Assembly: GCA_023213315.1 (NCBI GenBank)
Contig: JAKCPI010012499.1
Location: 85,067-149,066 of the forward strand
Source of the DNA: Euborellia annulipes
Taxonomy: Eukaryota > Arthropoda > Insecta > Dermaptera > Anisolabididae
Direction of reading: 5' to 3'
DNA: 64,000 bases
The notes below the pieces were generated by a model. That model made no database searches and was not told the DNA's origin. It saw nothing but the letters and a program-made list of their open reading frames with translations. The stretch's first letter is position 1; each line of letters starts with the position of its first letter. Below are positions 1-10,450 of the stretch, piece after piece. The position numbers were made by a program, and so were the translations under genes.

Positions 1-2735
1 ATTAATTCTCTTTTGATGAATTAATTATGAATACAAGTTGACATCCTCGGCTGAAAAATAAAATGGGAAACATTTATTTTTTTTAATTGTTTATACATAG
101 TTTTTACATAAAAAAATATAATTTTAAATACACAACACAAATTCACACATTTAAGCTTCTTTTGAAGAGGTTGAGGCGTGGAGGCGTCTTCTTCATAGAG
201 TACTGCCTTCGTTGATATGTATTCTTGGTCTTCATAGTCTTCGAAGATTGAATTCGTACTTCACTCACAATTCTTCCTTTTTATTCTTCGCATAAAATGC
301 ATAAAAATCAGAAAAGAAAGATCATAAAGATCTTATAAAAAGTTTTAGAAGTGCAAAAATTGCATATTCATTAAGTGTGACCACTCTCCCAAATTCAAAT
401 ATCATTGTTGTTTAAGTGAAGCTAAGCTAAAGGGACCTATATTTAAATATTATTGCGCCCGGGGAGAGTGATCCCCCTCACCTCTATAATTCCCTAATAT
501 ATAAATCGAAAGACATGCATTTAATTTTGGCCGAAGAGAACTTTTATAGGCCTAAGGCCTAATTAATTTTGTCCGAATAGAAGAAACTTGTTGTATTTTC
601 ATTGGACTTATCATCTTAACACAAGGATCCGAACTGAACTGAGTACTGATGTTGAAATACCTGCCTAAATCTAGTAATCATTTATCGAAAGGTTGTTATT
701 ACTCTCCACAAGAGAATCTTTATATTCACTTGCTGTTCGAAATCAATGTGATCAGAATCAAGAATCCAATGAAACATGACAAGTTTCGGTTTTGAGTTAT
801 ATCAAAAATAAAAAAAAAATAAAAAACAAGAACTCGTCTCTTCCTTCCAAACTCTAGACTGCCTAACGGGGGTAAACAGTGATTTTTGATTGCATGCTGA
901 TTTTCTAGCGAACGGAAATCCGAGAGAGCTCAAGTTTACAAAAAATATTTACAAAAAAATAATGTCCCTTAATTCTAACAACAATTGAAATAATAAAGCA
1001 GAATAAAAAAATACAGTAGATCCATTGACATTTTAAAGTTTCAATAAATAGAGAAAAAATAAAATTTGGTTTCGTTGATATGATGAAAAAATTTTTTTGT
1101 ATTTGTTCTTAAATAGAAATTCTTAAAATATTTTTATGAATTCAACTCAACCTTTAACCAAGGATTAAGTGGTGAGGTAAATAAATAAAACAATTTTAAA
1201 AATTTCAAAATAGGCCTATATCAAATAAATATTGCTACTAAGAAAAATTATAAAATTTTAATTAGCAGTCACTTAAGTCAAGGACTGACTGTATATATAA
1301 TTCAAATAAACCATTTAAAATGTAAAAAATATGATAACTATAAATTTAATTTTTATTTTGCTTTTTACAATTTTTACTTATATAAAAGTATTGCTTGCGA
1401 AAGAAGAGTAAAGAGACAATGGAGTTATTATATATAAATCAAATTCTTAATTAATTATAAAATTGAACATTTTACATTTACAAGATAGCTACTACTTTCG
1501 AAGAAATTTTTCAAACAAAATAAAAAATATTGATTTTATTAAATTTAAATAAAATTAAATTAAATCATTTTTTGTACTGAATCTCAAAATTTGTAATCTT
1601 TTATGTTTTGAAACTCCCATTTTTTTTTAGACTTCTTGGCTTTACTCGTTTGTCGCAAGCAATAATAAAAATAATAAAAATAAGCGGATCTGAGGGGATT
1701 TAGGGGTTGAAAAAAAACCCTTCGAAATTAAAAATTGACAAAAACAAATTTTAACATTTTCAAAAGAAACAAGTCTAAAAACAAATTTTGAAAATTTAAC
1801 ATTTAAATTTATAGAAACCGTCCCCTTCATCATCGATGACATGATCTGCTTATTAAAAATAAAGAGGAGACTCAGATTGGTAAAAATATTTGCAGCCAAT
1901 TAATAAATTTTGTAGCAAAATTGTTTAGTTTTGGTTTTTGTGTTTATATTGATATTAAAAGCTTTATTATGTGTATGTGAAGTTTAAAAATGGCTGCTTC
2001 AATTACTTAATTTGTTTAACTTTTTTGATGAAATTTCTTTAATTTGAATATTTGATTCAAAATATAATTTTTAGTTTGTAAATAAAGAATTAAAAAATCT
2101 AAATGGGCCTTATGTCCATTCCTACTCCTATAGAGAGGGCATGTAAATACCTTGTTTCATTTCCATCCTCCATTTCCATCGAATCGCTCGAAGAATACAC
2201 TGAAAGAGAAGCCCTGAAGCTAAAAACCCACCCTTTCTTCATTACCTATTAGCTAAATGTTTGCCAGAATGGCAGAACACACCTTATAACATGACGACTT
2301 GGTGATCTCGCAGAAAGGCAGCAAGGCAGCAAGGAAACCTAACCTAAAGAGGAAGAGAGTTTGGGGCCTAAAATACCTATGTGTGTGTGAGTGTTTGAGA
2401 GGAAGGGTAGGGAGGTAGAGGATTGAGAGAGTTATTTTCATCTTTAAACTTCATTTGAACTGAAAATTGAATTTTATAATCAATTTTTATAAAATTTTCA
2501 AATATCTATAATTTTGTTTTTTTATATATAAATTGATTTTTTTTCTTTATTTATTACAATTTTTATTTTATTTATATATAAAAAAAATCACACGGTATAA
2601 GAATGATTCGGAAAAAAATAGAAATCTACATAATTTATTTAGAGAAATTAGTAGTTTTAGGTAAATGATGAAATTCTAATTAAAAATAAATGAACTTTAA
2701 TAAAAGAATATAGTAAAAAAATGAAAATAACCAAG
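1..2735. other. A+T-rich non-coding stretch, no gene seen
   Basis: No open frame here has protein-like composition; the frames at 1642-1899 and 2253-2441 are low-complexity translations. The less A+T-biased part at about 2105-2420 holds a mix of GA-rich and GT-rich tracts but no recognisable motif. I see no transposon ends. Confidence 0.6.
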
Positions 2736-2743
2736 TTGCAAAT

Positions 2744-3086
2744 CAGGGTTCTCAACCACCGCGCATTGCAATTGCACCACGAGATGTTCTTTTTTATATA
2801 AAAATTAAATTTATTTTTATTATTTATTTATTTTCATTTATTTTTTTTTTTTTTTTTGTAATTTAAATATAAATTACAACATCACGATGGACAAGTGCAA
2901 ATATGAAAAAATTAAAGATATTCCCGTTCAGAAGAAAAATGAAAATTTCTTAATTATTTGTATTATTAAAGTAATAGAATCATAATTTGTCTTTGAAAAT
3001 GTTAATCGTTTTTCGTTTATGCGTTTTATGAATACAAAAATGAATAAATAACGGTTTATAATTGAAAATAAGTTGGGAACCACATG
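2744..3086. mobile_element. decayed hAT-type non-autonomous element
   Basis: The stretch begins CAGGGTTCTCAACCACC and ends TTGGGAACCACATG. These match the inverted-terminal pattern of hAT elements, whose ends often read CAGNGGTTCTCAAMC. The interior is A+T-rich with a long T run near 2840. The 8-bp flanks do not match, so either the copy is old or one end is misplaced. No coding capacity is visible. Confidence 0.4.
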
Positions 3087-4120
3087 ACTTACATAATATA
3101 TGTGTGTGTGTGTGTATATGTGCGAATTCTCAACTCAATTGATCAAAATCTAAAAAAATTTTATTTTTAAATATTAAACTTTTTAAGTTTATCTTTGATT
3201 GTAAATTATTATTGTTGTAAAAAGAATTTAAGTTTTTTTTTTGTCATCTTACATTACAGATACACTTGAGTTGAAGAACTAAAATTGTCATCAGTCAACT
3301 TAAGTTTGGTGATTTTTTTGAAAAAATTAGTAAGAGAACATAGTTTCAAGTTAATCTAATTTAAAGAACATAATATTGTAATGATATATTGTTCCTTTAT
3401 TAGAAATTTGAAAAAAAAATATCACCAACTATATGGTTTATAATATTTTTTCAAATTTTTAAGATTGGCCTAAATATCATATCGATATTAATTTTGACAT
3501 CAAACTAGCGCTGTTATTAACAATTTCTAAAAGAATATCACTTGACTCTTTTTGACTGTAAAAATTTAAGAGCTCAACTCAAGTTAAACTGTAAAAAATC
3601 TGAGTCTCCTTTAATATAATCGCTGGCCTTACTTCAAGTCCTTGAGAAGAGAAGCTCAGTAGAAAGACTAGATAGAAGAGAAGATCAGTTGCTACTCGAG
3701 AAGAATTGTTGCAGCAGAAGCGAGGCTCACTTGTTACTCCAGAAGAGAGGCCAGAAGTCAAATCAATCTCATGAAAGTAGACCGGGAACTGAAAGAAAAG
3801 AAAACGACAGTAATTAATCAAATGTAATACATTTTTGGATAGTTTCCCTAAAAAACTATTTCATTATATATATAAAAAAAAAAACTATGCTTTCTATAAT
3901 AAAAATATAATGTAGGCAATAGAAAGTAAAATTTGTTTTATTGAAAATTAATTTAAGAAAAAAAAAAATTACCAGCTGACTCGAAGAGTAATGTCCTTCA
4001 TCATTCGTGTATAAAGTAATAATAACCCCTCCAACTTTTTATATAGGTCTCGTTCTGTATGATGATGCCGTTTAGGTAAAATACAGCATCTGGAGATTGA
4101 GTCCGAGAAATATTGTCTCA
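3087..4120. other. A+T-rich non-coding stretch with a TG microsatellite
   Basis: Holds a short TG repeat at about 3102-3116. The block at 3600-3780 is GA-rich on the plus strand with a low-complexity open frame. Nothing recognisable as a gene or element end. Confidence 0.5.
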
Positions 4121-4124
4121 TAAG

Positions 4125-4335
4125 TTCAAGGACTATCTGAAAAAAAAAAAAAAAAAAAAAAAAATTTAATTCCTTTTATTAAAAGTTTGAAAATATTCTA
4201 AAACCAGAAGCAAATTAGTATGTCCCCCCCCCCCCCCAGTGGACCAAAAAGGACTATCTGAAAAAAAAATTTAAAACAGAAGCAAATTAGTATGTGTTCT
4301 TCCCCCCCCCCCCCCACTGGACCAAAAAATACTAT
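4125..4335 (+). repeat. imperfect tandem duplication with A and C homopolymers
   Basis: The string GGACTATCTGAAAAA occurs at 4129 and 4251. ACCAGAAGCAAATTAGTATG at 4203 is echoed near 4276. A poly-C run followed by AGTGGACCAAAAA or ACTGGACCAAAAA occurs after each. The duplicated units therefore carry poly-A (about 25) and two poly-C runs (about 14-15 each). This looks like a local duplication with unstable homopolymers. Confidence 0.7.
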
Positions 4336-4639
4336 AATTCCCTTTATGTATTTTATTTTCAGATAAAAAATACAAATTCCTCAAGATTAAAAAAAACTCC
4401 TCTCCTAAGGGCTTGTACCTGATAATATAACATCCAATGAATTCATTTATCATAATATTCATTAATGATATGGAAATGTAATTTCTTGAAAAAACAAACA
4501 AACAAAAAATTATATTCCTAATTTTATTTAGCGCAGCTGAATTGGCCTTCGAAGTTGAAAAAATATTAAGAGAAATGAAATATATCTGATTAACTATTAA
4601 GTCAAATAAAAAATATTTTCGGTGTGAGATTGAAATTAT

Positions 4640-5095
4640 AAGTGGGCAGTCCAAGTCTAGCTGCATAGCTAGTTTTTATAGAAAAAAAAAATTTATAAGT
4701 AATAACTATAATCAAAAAAATTTTGAGACTTAAAGAGACTAGGTCCTCCAAATCTGTCTATGCAGCTAGTTTAAATAAAAATGTTAAAAGAACTATTTTT
4801 TTTGTCTTGCATCTGAGACCATTTAGACCCCGTCCCTATAATTTTCATTTGATTGGAAGCCAATTTAATTGAGGAGGCAACAAGAGCACATGAAGCTAAC
4901 GCTTTACCTCTGTAGGCCTACTATGGGTCAAGGGAAGAAATACATTTAAGAGAAATGAAAAATATCTGTCTGAGTAGCTAGTTTTTTTAATGAAATAAAT
5001 ATTTACATATAAATTATGAAGAGAAATTAAAAATGTGAAAATGGTGTTTCCGAGTAAACCGCCCAAAACTGGCTATGCAGCTAGTAATAGAAAGT
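4640..5095 (+). repeat. spaced repeats of a GCAGCTAGT motif
   Basis: CTGCATAGCTAGTTTTTA (4660), CTATGCAGCTAGTTTA (about 4758), GAGTAGCTAGTTTTTTT (about 4972) and GGCTATGCAGCTAGTA (about 5070) recur every 100-200 bp. The preceding bases are similar (AGTCCAAGT, CCTCCAAATCT, CGCCCAAAAC). This suggests an old tandem array with a unit of about 100 bp or more, broken at 4790-4870 by a SINE-B tail. Confidence 0.45.
4790..4870 (-). mobile_element. SINE-B tail fragment
   Basis: On the minus strand this reads as a purine-rich GGGACGGGGTCTAAATGG segment, then a CTCAGATGC-like stretch and an A-rich end. The intact-looking SINE-B copy at 27105-27262 has the same tail. The tRNA-like head is missing. Confidence 0.5.
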
Positions 5096-5506
5096 TAAAG
5101 ATATTCATAAATAGTAAGAGAATGAAAAAAAATTCCATCTTTTTCAAACAAATCTAGTTGAAAAAATACATAATTTGAGTTTTGGCAAATAAATAATGTT
5201 AGAAAGATTTGTAAACTTTTCTCTTTAATACTAATTTGAATATTTATTTGAAATATTAATTAATTTTATATAAAAATACTTAAAACTAATTAAAAAACGG
5301 CCTAAAAATAAAAGGATCCCATTGTTCGAGGTGTGTTCAAAAAATATTCCATTATTAAATTCACTCTAACCTAAGATTTGAAACTTCTTGCTTTGATCTT
5401 CAAAAGAAAACGACATAAAATTGCGATATAAAAGGATAACTGAATGTATCACTACTTCGCTTATATAATTAAATTGAAACGCAATAAATGATTGAGTGAT
5501 ATTTAC

Positions 5507-5690
5507 CTGTTGGTGATGAATTCGAGAGAATTTCAACGAAGAGAGGAGAGAGAATGCCTTGGCGTTTGGGCTGCAGCGTCGCGACGCGTCGCTTGCCTGT
5601 AGGGTAGACTGACTGGCTGGCGGCTGCTGCCTGAGGCGGCGACGGTCGCCGCACTGGCTGGAGTGTGGGGGGGGGCGCCAACAATGTTCT
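5507..5690 (-). other. candidate exon (possibly 5' non-coding) ending in a splice donor
   Basis: A GC-rich block, rare in this window, stays open on the minus strand for 78 codons (5469-5705). The peptide is Pro/Ala/Ser/Gln-rich and has no match I recognise. At its downstream edge the minus strand reads CAACAG|GTAAATAT, a good match to a 5' splice site, so the exon would end at 5507. CpG-rich words and CAGTCAGT-like strings also fit a transcription start or first exon. No partner exon with an acceptor was identified. It may instead be a CpG-rich regulatory block. Confidence 0.35.
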
Positions 5691-5799
5691 ATTAATAGAA
5701 CACAAGCAATAAAATTAAATTAATTTATTTAAAAGATCTTTTAAATAAAAATAAATTATTTCTATTTTATGCGAATTATCCCTTACAAAAAGACAGAAA

Positions 5800-6078
5800 A
5801 AAAATCTGGTGTGACTGGTCGCACTCTAAATAATTAAAAGTTGTGTTATGTGCTGTCACCCCAGATTTTTTGTGTCGAGATATAATTAGTTTCCGCCAAT
5901 ATATTAGATCTCCAAAATGTAGAAAAACAGAATATTTTTACTTTCTCTTACCTCTATATATATATGTTAATATATATAGAGAGAAAGTATTGGATTCATG
6001 TCAAAAATTCGATGTCGAGATTTTGATGGATATACACGTTTTGAGGTCCACTGAGTCCAAAAAAGTGGTCCCGCAAGT
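5800..6078. mobile_element. X repeat, rearranged copy
   Basis: 5800-5880 is the X left-end hairpin: CTGGTGTGAC, an inner hairpin, then the complement ending CAGATTTTTT. It is followed by GTGTCGAGATATAATTAG as in full copies. 5937-6078 is the X right-end hairpin (ACTTTCTCTTACC ... GAGAGAAAGTA) in the opposite orientation. The middle of the element is missing, so this is an internally deleted and partly inverted copy. The small open frame at 5843-6127 is just this repeat. Confidence 0.75.
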
Positions 6079-6152
6079 CAAGCGCAGTTACAGAGATTTG
6101 AGAAAATTAACATTAAAGTTTTTCTGATTTAAATTGTTTTGATTAGATTATA

Positions 6153-6403
6153 TGGACCCTGTTATGCAATGGTGTGTCAAAGACCAAAAAATTAAAAATT
6201 GAGTTAAGCACGGAATATTGTTTCAAATGCTATAATTAATAGTATTTTTTATAAAATATGTCCTAAAAAAATTTATATTTAATGTTACTTGCACAATTGA
6301 CAAGAAAAATTATATATAATCCAATGTAAACAAAAAACTTTATTGTTGATTTTCTCAAAACTCGATGTTTGGTCTTTGACACACTATTGCATAACAGGGT
6401 CCA
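6153..6403. mobile_element. TA-flanked inverted-repeat element (family Y), complete
   Basis: The ends are TGGACCCTGTTATGCA and TGCATAACAGGGTCCA, with the inverted similarity continuing inward through GTGTGTCAA-type sequence. TA occurs on both sides (6151-6152, 6404-6405), as expected for a Tc1/mariner-type target. At 251 bp without coding sequence it is a MITE. A second complete copy lies at 34805-35072. Confidence 0.8.
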
Positions 6404-6582
6404 TATATGAGAATTTATTTTTTGCCAATTGTGCAAGTAACATTAAATATAAATTTTTTTAGGACATATTTCATAAAAAATACTATTAATTATAGCATTT
6501 GAAACTACCAGGTATATTTCGTGCTTAACTCAATTTTTAATTTTTTTTGGCGTTTGACATACTAATGCGTAACAGGGATCCA
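6404..6582. mobile_element. inverted partial copy of family Y abutting the complete copy
   Basis: This stretch is the reverse complement of the left two-thirds of the preceding Y element and ends GCGTAACAGGGATCCA. Together 6153-6582 forms left end - body - right end - inverted body - left end. That is a dimer-like arrangement with three terminal repeats. Confidence 0.75.
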
Positions 6583-6827
6583 ATGATAAAATATTTACAA
6601 ATATTATGGATAATAAAAAATATTACTTGGATCTTATGGAAGAGAAGTTGCCAAGATGACGCTGGTTTCAGAAAGGTAAATAGAGTCGTTTAGTCGCCAG
6701 TGAAAAATCGATTCGAATGTTTTCTGTTTTAATAATATAAAAAATTCATTGTTAGAATATAAAATAATTACTCCCTTTCATTGTTAAAGTAGGGCTTATG
6801 CTAATAAACAAATTCAACTACGATTGA

Positions 6828-7081
6828 AGCCCACGGGGCGTGGTGTAGAGGTTAGCGTGCTAACCTCATATACCAAACGTCGCGGGTTCGGACCCCAGGC
6901 AGTCCGATGATTTTATTTAAGCCATCTGGATACCAGATGGCTTAAATAAAAATGCCTGGACCCTATATATATAAATTCATAAATAACGGTTATCGTAAAT
7001 GTCTTATATGGCCTGAGCTGCCGAAAAGACAGTGTGAATGTGTGTGTGAGTGTGAGTGTGAATGAGAAAAAAGTGTGAATG

Positions 7082-7110
<29 letters not shown>
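6828..7110 (+). mobile_element. SINE-A, full-length tRNA-derived SINE
   Basis: The tRNA-like head has an A-box region (TGGTGTAGAGG) and a B-box (GGTTCGGACCC). Next comes a perfect hairpin at 6912-6950, with arms of 18 bp (TTTATTTAAGCCATCTGG) and a 3-nt loop. A conserved body, a TGTGTGAGTGTGAGTG tract and a poly-A tail follow. A direct duplication CTACGATTGA flanks it (6818-6827, 7111-7120). This is the best reference copy of the family. Confidence 0.93.
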
Positions 7111-7113
<3 letters not shown>

Positions 7114-7154
7114 CGATTGAAAAAAATTGCATCTTTTTCAAACAAATCTAGTAA

Positions 7155-7263
7155 ATTTATCTCGACACAAAAAATCTGGTGTGACCAGCACGGTGCACAA
7201 CTTTCTCTTACCGAAGGGTAAGAGAAAATTGTGTGCTGTGCACCAGACACACCAGATTTTTAA
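7155..7263 (-). mobile_element. X repeat left-end hairpin only
   Basis: A nearly perfect palindrome, from AATCTGGTGTGACC to CACACCAGATTTTT, with the inner stem ACTTTCTCTTACC / GGTAAGAGAAA. Internal X sequence (TATCTCGACAC) lies on its left, so it is in minus orientation and stops at once. Confidence 0.75.
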
Positions 7264-7780
7264 AAATATTTTTATAAAATATAGAATGCAAGTAGATCAC
7301 TAATTTGTGAAGAGATGGGCCCAATTGTGATTACAGTGCTATACATTCTTGCGTTTTACTTTTTGTACAGTACAATAGAAGAGGAGAAGATTAAGTTATT
7401 AAATCTTCAATCAGTTTAAATATCTGAGTTGTCAAAAATCAAAGAGGTGTATTAAAGTAAAATTAATTTTAATTGTATTAAAACTTTAAAATAAAAAGCT
7501 GGAATTCTTATAAGAACAAATAGCAGTAACAATCAGCATGGAATGTTTTTTTCTTAATTGCAAAATTAATTAGACCTAGTATATTTGAAACTTATTTTTA
7601 ATTATAGTCGCTGAAAAAAACAAACTGAGATACTACAATAGTTAACAAATTTTTTGAACCATAAGATCAATTAAAAACTATAGTAAAAAAATCACAAATC
7701 AAGATTAATCTAGAAAAAAAAAATTTATTCAAGATGAGATAAATTTAATTTCTATTATAATATGTAGTTGCAGAAAGCAG
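7264..7780. other. A+T-rich non-coding stretch
   Basis: No protein-like open frame, no element end and no notable repeat seen. Confidence 0.5.
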
Positions 7781-7799
7781 TTTGACCTTATTGAGCGTT

Positions 7800-7989
7800 G
7801 TTGCGCAGTTGAGAGAGAGAAAGAGATCAAAGATTGCCTTATCTAAATCAAATAATGTATTTTATGCTATACTAAGTTCGTGTAATGGACTTTGGGGTGG
7901 GGTCGAGGGGTCGATAAGACGGCAGCGTGCCTCGCTTCCTGACCATGTCTACGCTGAGGCGCGCAGCCCCCTCTAGACCACCTCCTTTG
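7800..7989 (+). other. GC-rich block with splice-donor-like end, possible exon
   Basis: 7885-7985 is unusually GC-rich for the window. It sits in a 64-codon open frame (7782-7976) whose product I do not recognise. Just after the stop the sequence reads CCTTTG|GTAAGG, a good donor match. A 5' non-coding exon or a regulatory island are both possible. Confidence 0.2.
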
Positions 7990-8175
7990 GTAAGGGACTT
8001 CCTTTTGTTCTATATACTTGCCTCCCCTTCTCTTTGTTAAAGGACAAAGAAAATATGAATATTTTCAATAAATTTATAAACAAGTGGCATATTTTCATAA
8101 AATGTCAAACGAGAATTTCAAATGTGAAGATAATTAAATGAATAGAAATTGTCTTCTTTTTAGCACCTCTTAATT

Positions 8176-8446
8176 TTTTTTTTTTTTTTTTTTAACACTC
8201 ACACTTTTTTCTTATTCACACTCACACTCACACACACATTCACACAGTCTTTTCGGCAACTAAGGCCATATAAGACTTTTTACGATATCCGTTATTGTTA
8301 AATATACATATATGGGGTCCAGGCATTCTTATTTAAGCCATTTGGTATCCAAGTGGCTTAAATAAAATCATCGGACTGCCTGGGGTCCGAACCCGCGACG
8401 TTTGGTATATGAGGTTAGCACGCTAACCTCTACGCCATGCCCGAGG
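8176..8446 (-). mobile_element. SINE-A, full length
   Basis: In minus orientation it has the same head, body hairpin, GT-rich tract and poly-A tail as the 6828 copy. The target duplication GCACCTCTTAATT is perfect (8163-8175, 8447-8459), so it inserted by target-primed reverse transcription. Confidence 0.93.
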
Positions 8447-8557
8447 GCACCTCTTAATTAATTTAAAATAAATTGATGTTCAATTTTTTATCTCTGCCCT
8501 TCTTTTGAGGAGGTGATTAGCCGATGAATTAAAGCAGTTAAGCTTATAATCCTCAGT

Positions 8558-9406
8558 CAGTGGCGTAACGTACGCCCCCGCAATGCGGGGGGCCCCGGAC
8601 CTTGGGGGGCCCACGGGCCGGGCCGGGCTAAAAAACTGTATCTCCTCAGGGCTCCGGTAAAAACGGAAAAATTTAGAAACAAAAAAATCTTTGTAATGAA
8701 AGTTGTGTTGGTTTCGATTTTGGTATATATTTGTGATAGTAAAGAACATATGAATTCAGATGTAAAATTTAAAGTATGGGAAAATATTATATTGTTAATG
8801 AACATTTCTCCTATCTTCCCTATGAAATACAAGAGTAAAGGGCTTCAGAAGATTTCAATTGAAAATGAGAATATAATTTGAAGAGATTAAAAATAATTGA
8901 TTTTTGAATTTTAAAAAAATCGTTGGAGAAATTTTGAGAAAATCGAAAAAAATAAAAAGTAATAGTAAAGTACTAGTAATCTTTGGCCGATTTTGATTAA
9001 AAGTATTTTTGGTCCCGGGGGGTAATAAATATAGAATTTCAACCTTGTACTCAATTCCTTCATGCTTAAAATTGACCCCCCCCCCCACCCACCCCCCACA
9101 CACACACACAAACAAACAAAACAACACAAAAGACAGACCATGTCGAAAACATTTTTGGATTAGGGGACTCAAAACTAAATCATAAAATCTCGACATCGAA
9201 TTTGACATGAAAATATTCTCTATATATATATTACATATATAAAGGAAAGAAATAAAAATTAATGAAAATTTTTCTTTGAGAGGGCCCGGGCCCTCAGGGT
9301 TCAGGGATATACTGTATTTTAAAAATATTTTTTGTAAGGTCTAATAATGGGACCCGAAATAAAGGTTTGCCCCGGGGGGGGGCAGCTAAAAAACGTTACG
9401 CTACTG
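8558..9406. mobile_element. hAT-type non-autonomous element, 849 bp
   Basis: The ends are CAGTGGCGTAACGT and ACGTTACGCTACTG (13 of 14 complementary). The flanks are a perfect 8-bp duplication TCCTCAGT (8550-8557, 9407-9414), the hAT signature. G/C-rich subterminal blocks follow each end. There is no transposase frame. The interior holds an X repeat (8738-9250), so part of its length was gained by insertion or capture. The open frames here at 8480-8832 and 8855-9208 are not genes. Confidence 0.9.
8738..9250 (+). mobile_element. X repeat nested in the hAT element
   Basis: It matches the X body from the ACATATGAATTCAGATG segment through TTCTCCTATCTTCCCTATG, the poly-C/CA microsatellite at about 9077-9120 and the TCGACATCGAATTTGACATG segment. 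It ends in a decayed right hairpin (TTCTCTATATA...AAGGAAAGAAA). The left hairpin is absent. Confidence 0.8.
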
Positions 9407-9414
9407 TCCTCAGT

Positions 9415-9817
9415 TGAAAACAACTCCAGTTCAAATCCACCTTATGACAAAAAATTATCCAACTCTATTTGAGATGCCGCCTCCTCAGGAAGAAAACGGG
9501 AACCCAAATCATTATTATTCCCATGAATATTACTTCTTATAGTAACCACAACATTTTCAAATCTAACAATAATGACTGAAGAGAGTCCTTCTTTTGTAGA
9601 GAAATCTTAAAGAGATCCTAGATTTAGTCCCCCTTCGTGGGTGCGAAACCGAATCTCCTTTAATTTGATGTTTTATTAAGCTAGAAATATCATATTATCA
9701 AAGAAAAATAATAGTATTTTATAAAAATAAAATGGGTCTCTAAAAAATTTTAAAATATAAATATTTTTAGAGCTCCTTTTTATAAGCCATCTTTGCATGA
9801 CTTTTTGTTGTTAGAAA
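9415..9817. other. non-coding, no element recognised
   Basis: Moderately A+T-rich sequence without a protein-like frame, terminal repeats or RNA gene signatures. Confidence 0.45.
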
Positions 9818-10054
9818 CATTGGCGAGAGAAATTTTTGATGAGGAGGGTTCAAGAAAATATTTTTTTAATTTGAAAAATTTAAGATTATTTTAAGTATTT
9901 ATAAATCATTTTGGTTTTTTTTTTAATATTTTACTTGCTTTACCTTATATGAAATATAATTTGTATTATAGAGCTTAAATTTATAGTCATGGCTTGGGTT
10001 CCATGGGGGGGGTGTGGGGGTTCAACCCCCCCCCCCCCCTTGGCTACGCCTATA
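9818..10054. mobile_element. hAT-type MITE, family Z copy
   Basis: It begins CATTGGCG and ends TGGCTACGCCTATA, with the G-run/C-run palindrome GGGGTTCAACCCC just inside the right end. The 8-bp flanks GTTAGAAA and GCTAGAAA agree at 7 of 8 positions. The body matches the MITE at 53238-53469 throughout. Confidence 0.8.
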
Positions 10055-10269
10055 GCTAGAAATATAAAATTTTCTAAATCAAAGGAAAATTTTTTACAAA
10101 TAGAACAGAAATATTAAAATATATAAAGAAAGTAACTTTTAAAACTCCTTTAGTTTGTTTGTTCAATTATTCAATTTATTCAGTCTATAACTTGTATAAA
10201 GACTAGCATATACATTCTTTGTATATGTTAAACAAATACAACATACAAAATAACTTATTTAGTTTTTAT

Positions 10270-10450
10270 AACTCAAGGGTCAAGCGCCAACGCGGCCGCC
10301 GTGAGCGAAAATTCAAATAAGCTAATAAGTAAAATCGTTAAAAAACGATTTTTTCAAAACACTGAATCGATTTGAATTTGAATCGAAAATCGACGCTCAA
10401 AATCGATTTTCAATTAAAATTGAAATCGAATCTACCAACCCTTTATTGAA
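10270..10450. mobile_element. fragment of a terminal-repeat element with AATCGATTT-rich body
   Basis: Several copies of AATCGATTT, AAAATCGAT and GAATCGAAAA are packed at 10325-10430. The right edge reads AAATCGAATCTACCAACCCT, which looks like a DNA-transposon terminus (reverse AGGGTTGGTAGATTCG). No matching left terminus was found; a GC-rich block (CGCCAACGCGGCCGCCG) lies at 10287. Confidence 0.4.

Noticed and set aside
4271..4666. 131-codon minus-strand ORF
   Set aside because: Runs through the poly-C duplication and A+T-rich DNA; composition artefact.
6835..6905. tRNA gene call for the SINE-A heads
   Set aside because: The A-box and B-box are present, but the copies lack a pairable acceptor stem, are followed by a shared body and poly-A, and carry target duplications. 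They are SINEs.
8480..9208. Several overlapping ORFs
   Set aside because: They lie in the hAT element and the nested X repeat, with homopolymer C/G and CA tracts. No protein motif.
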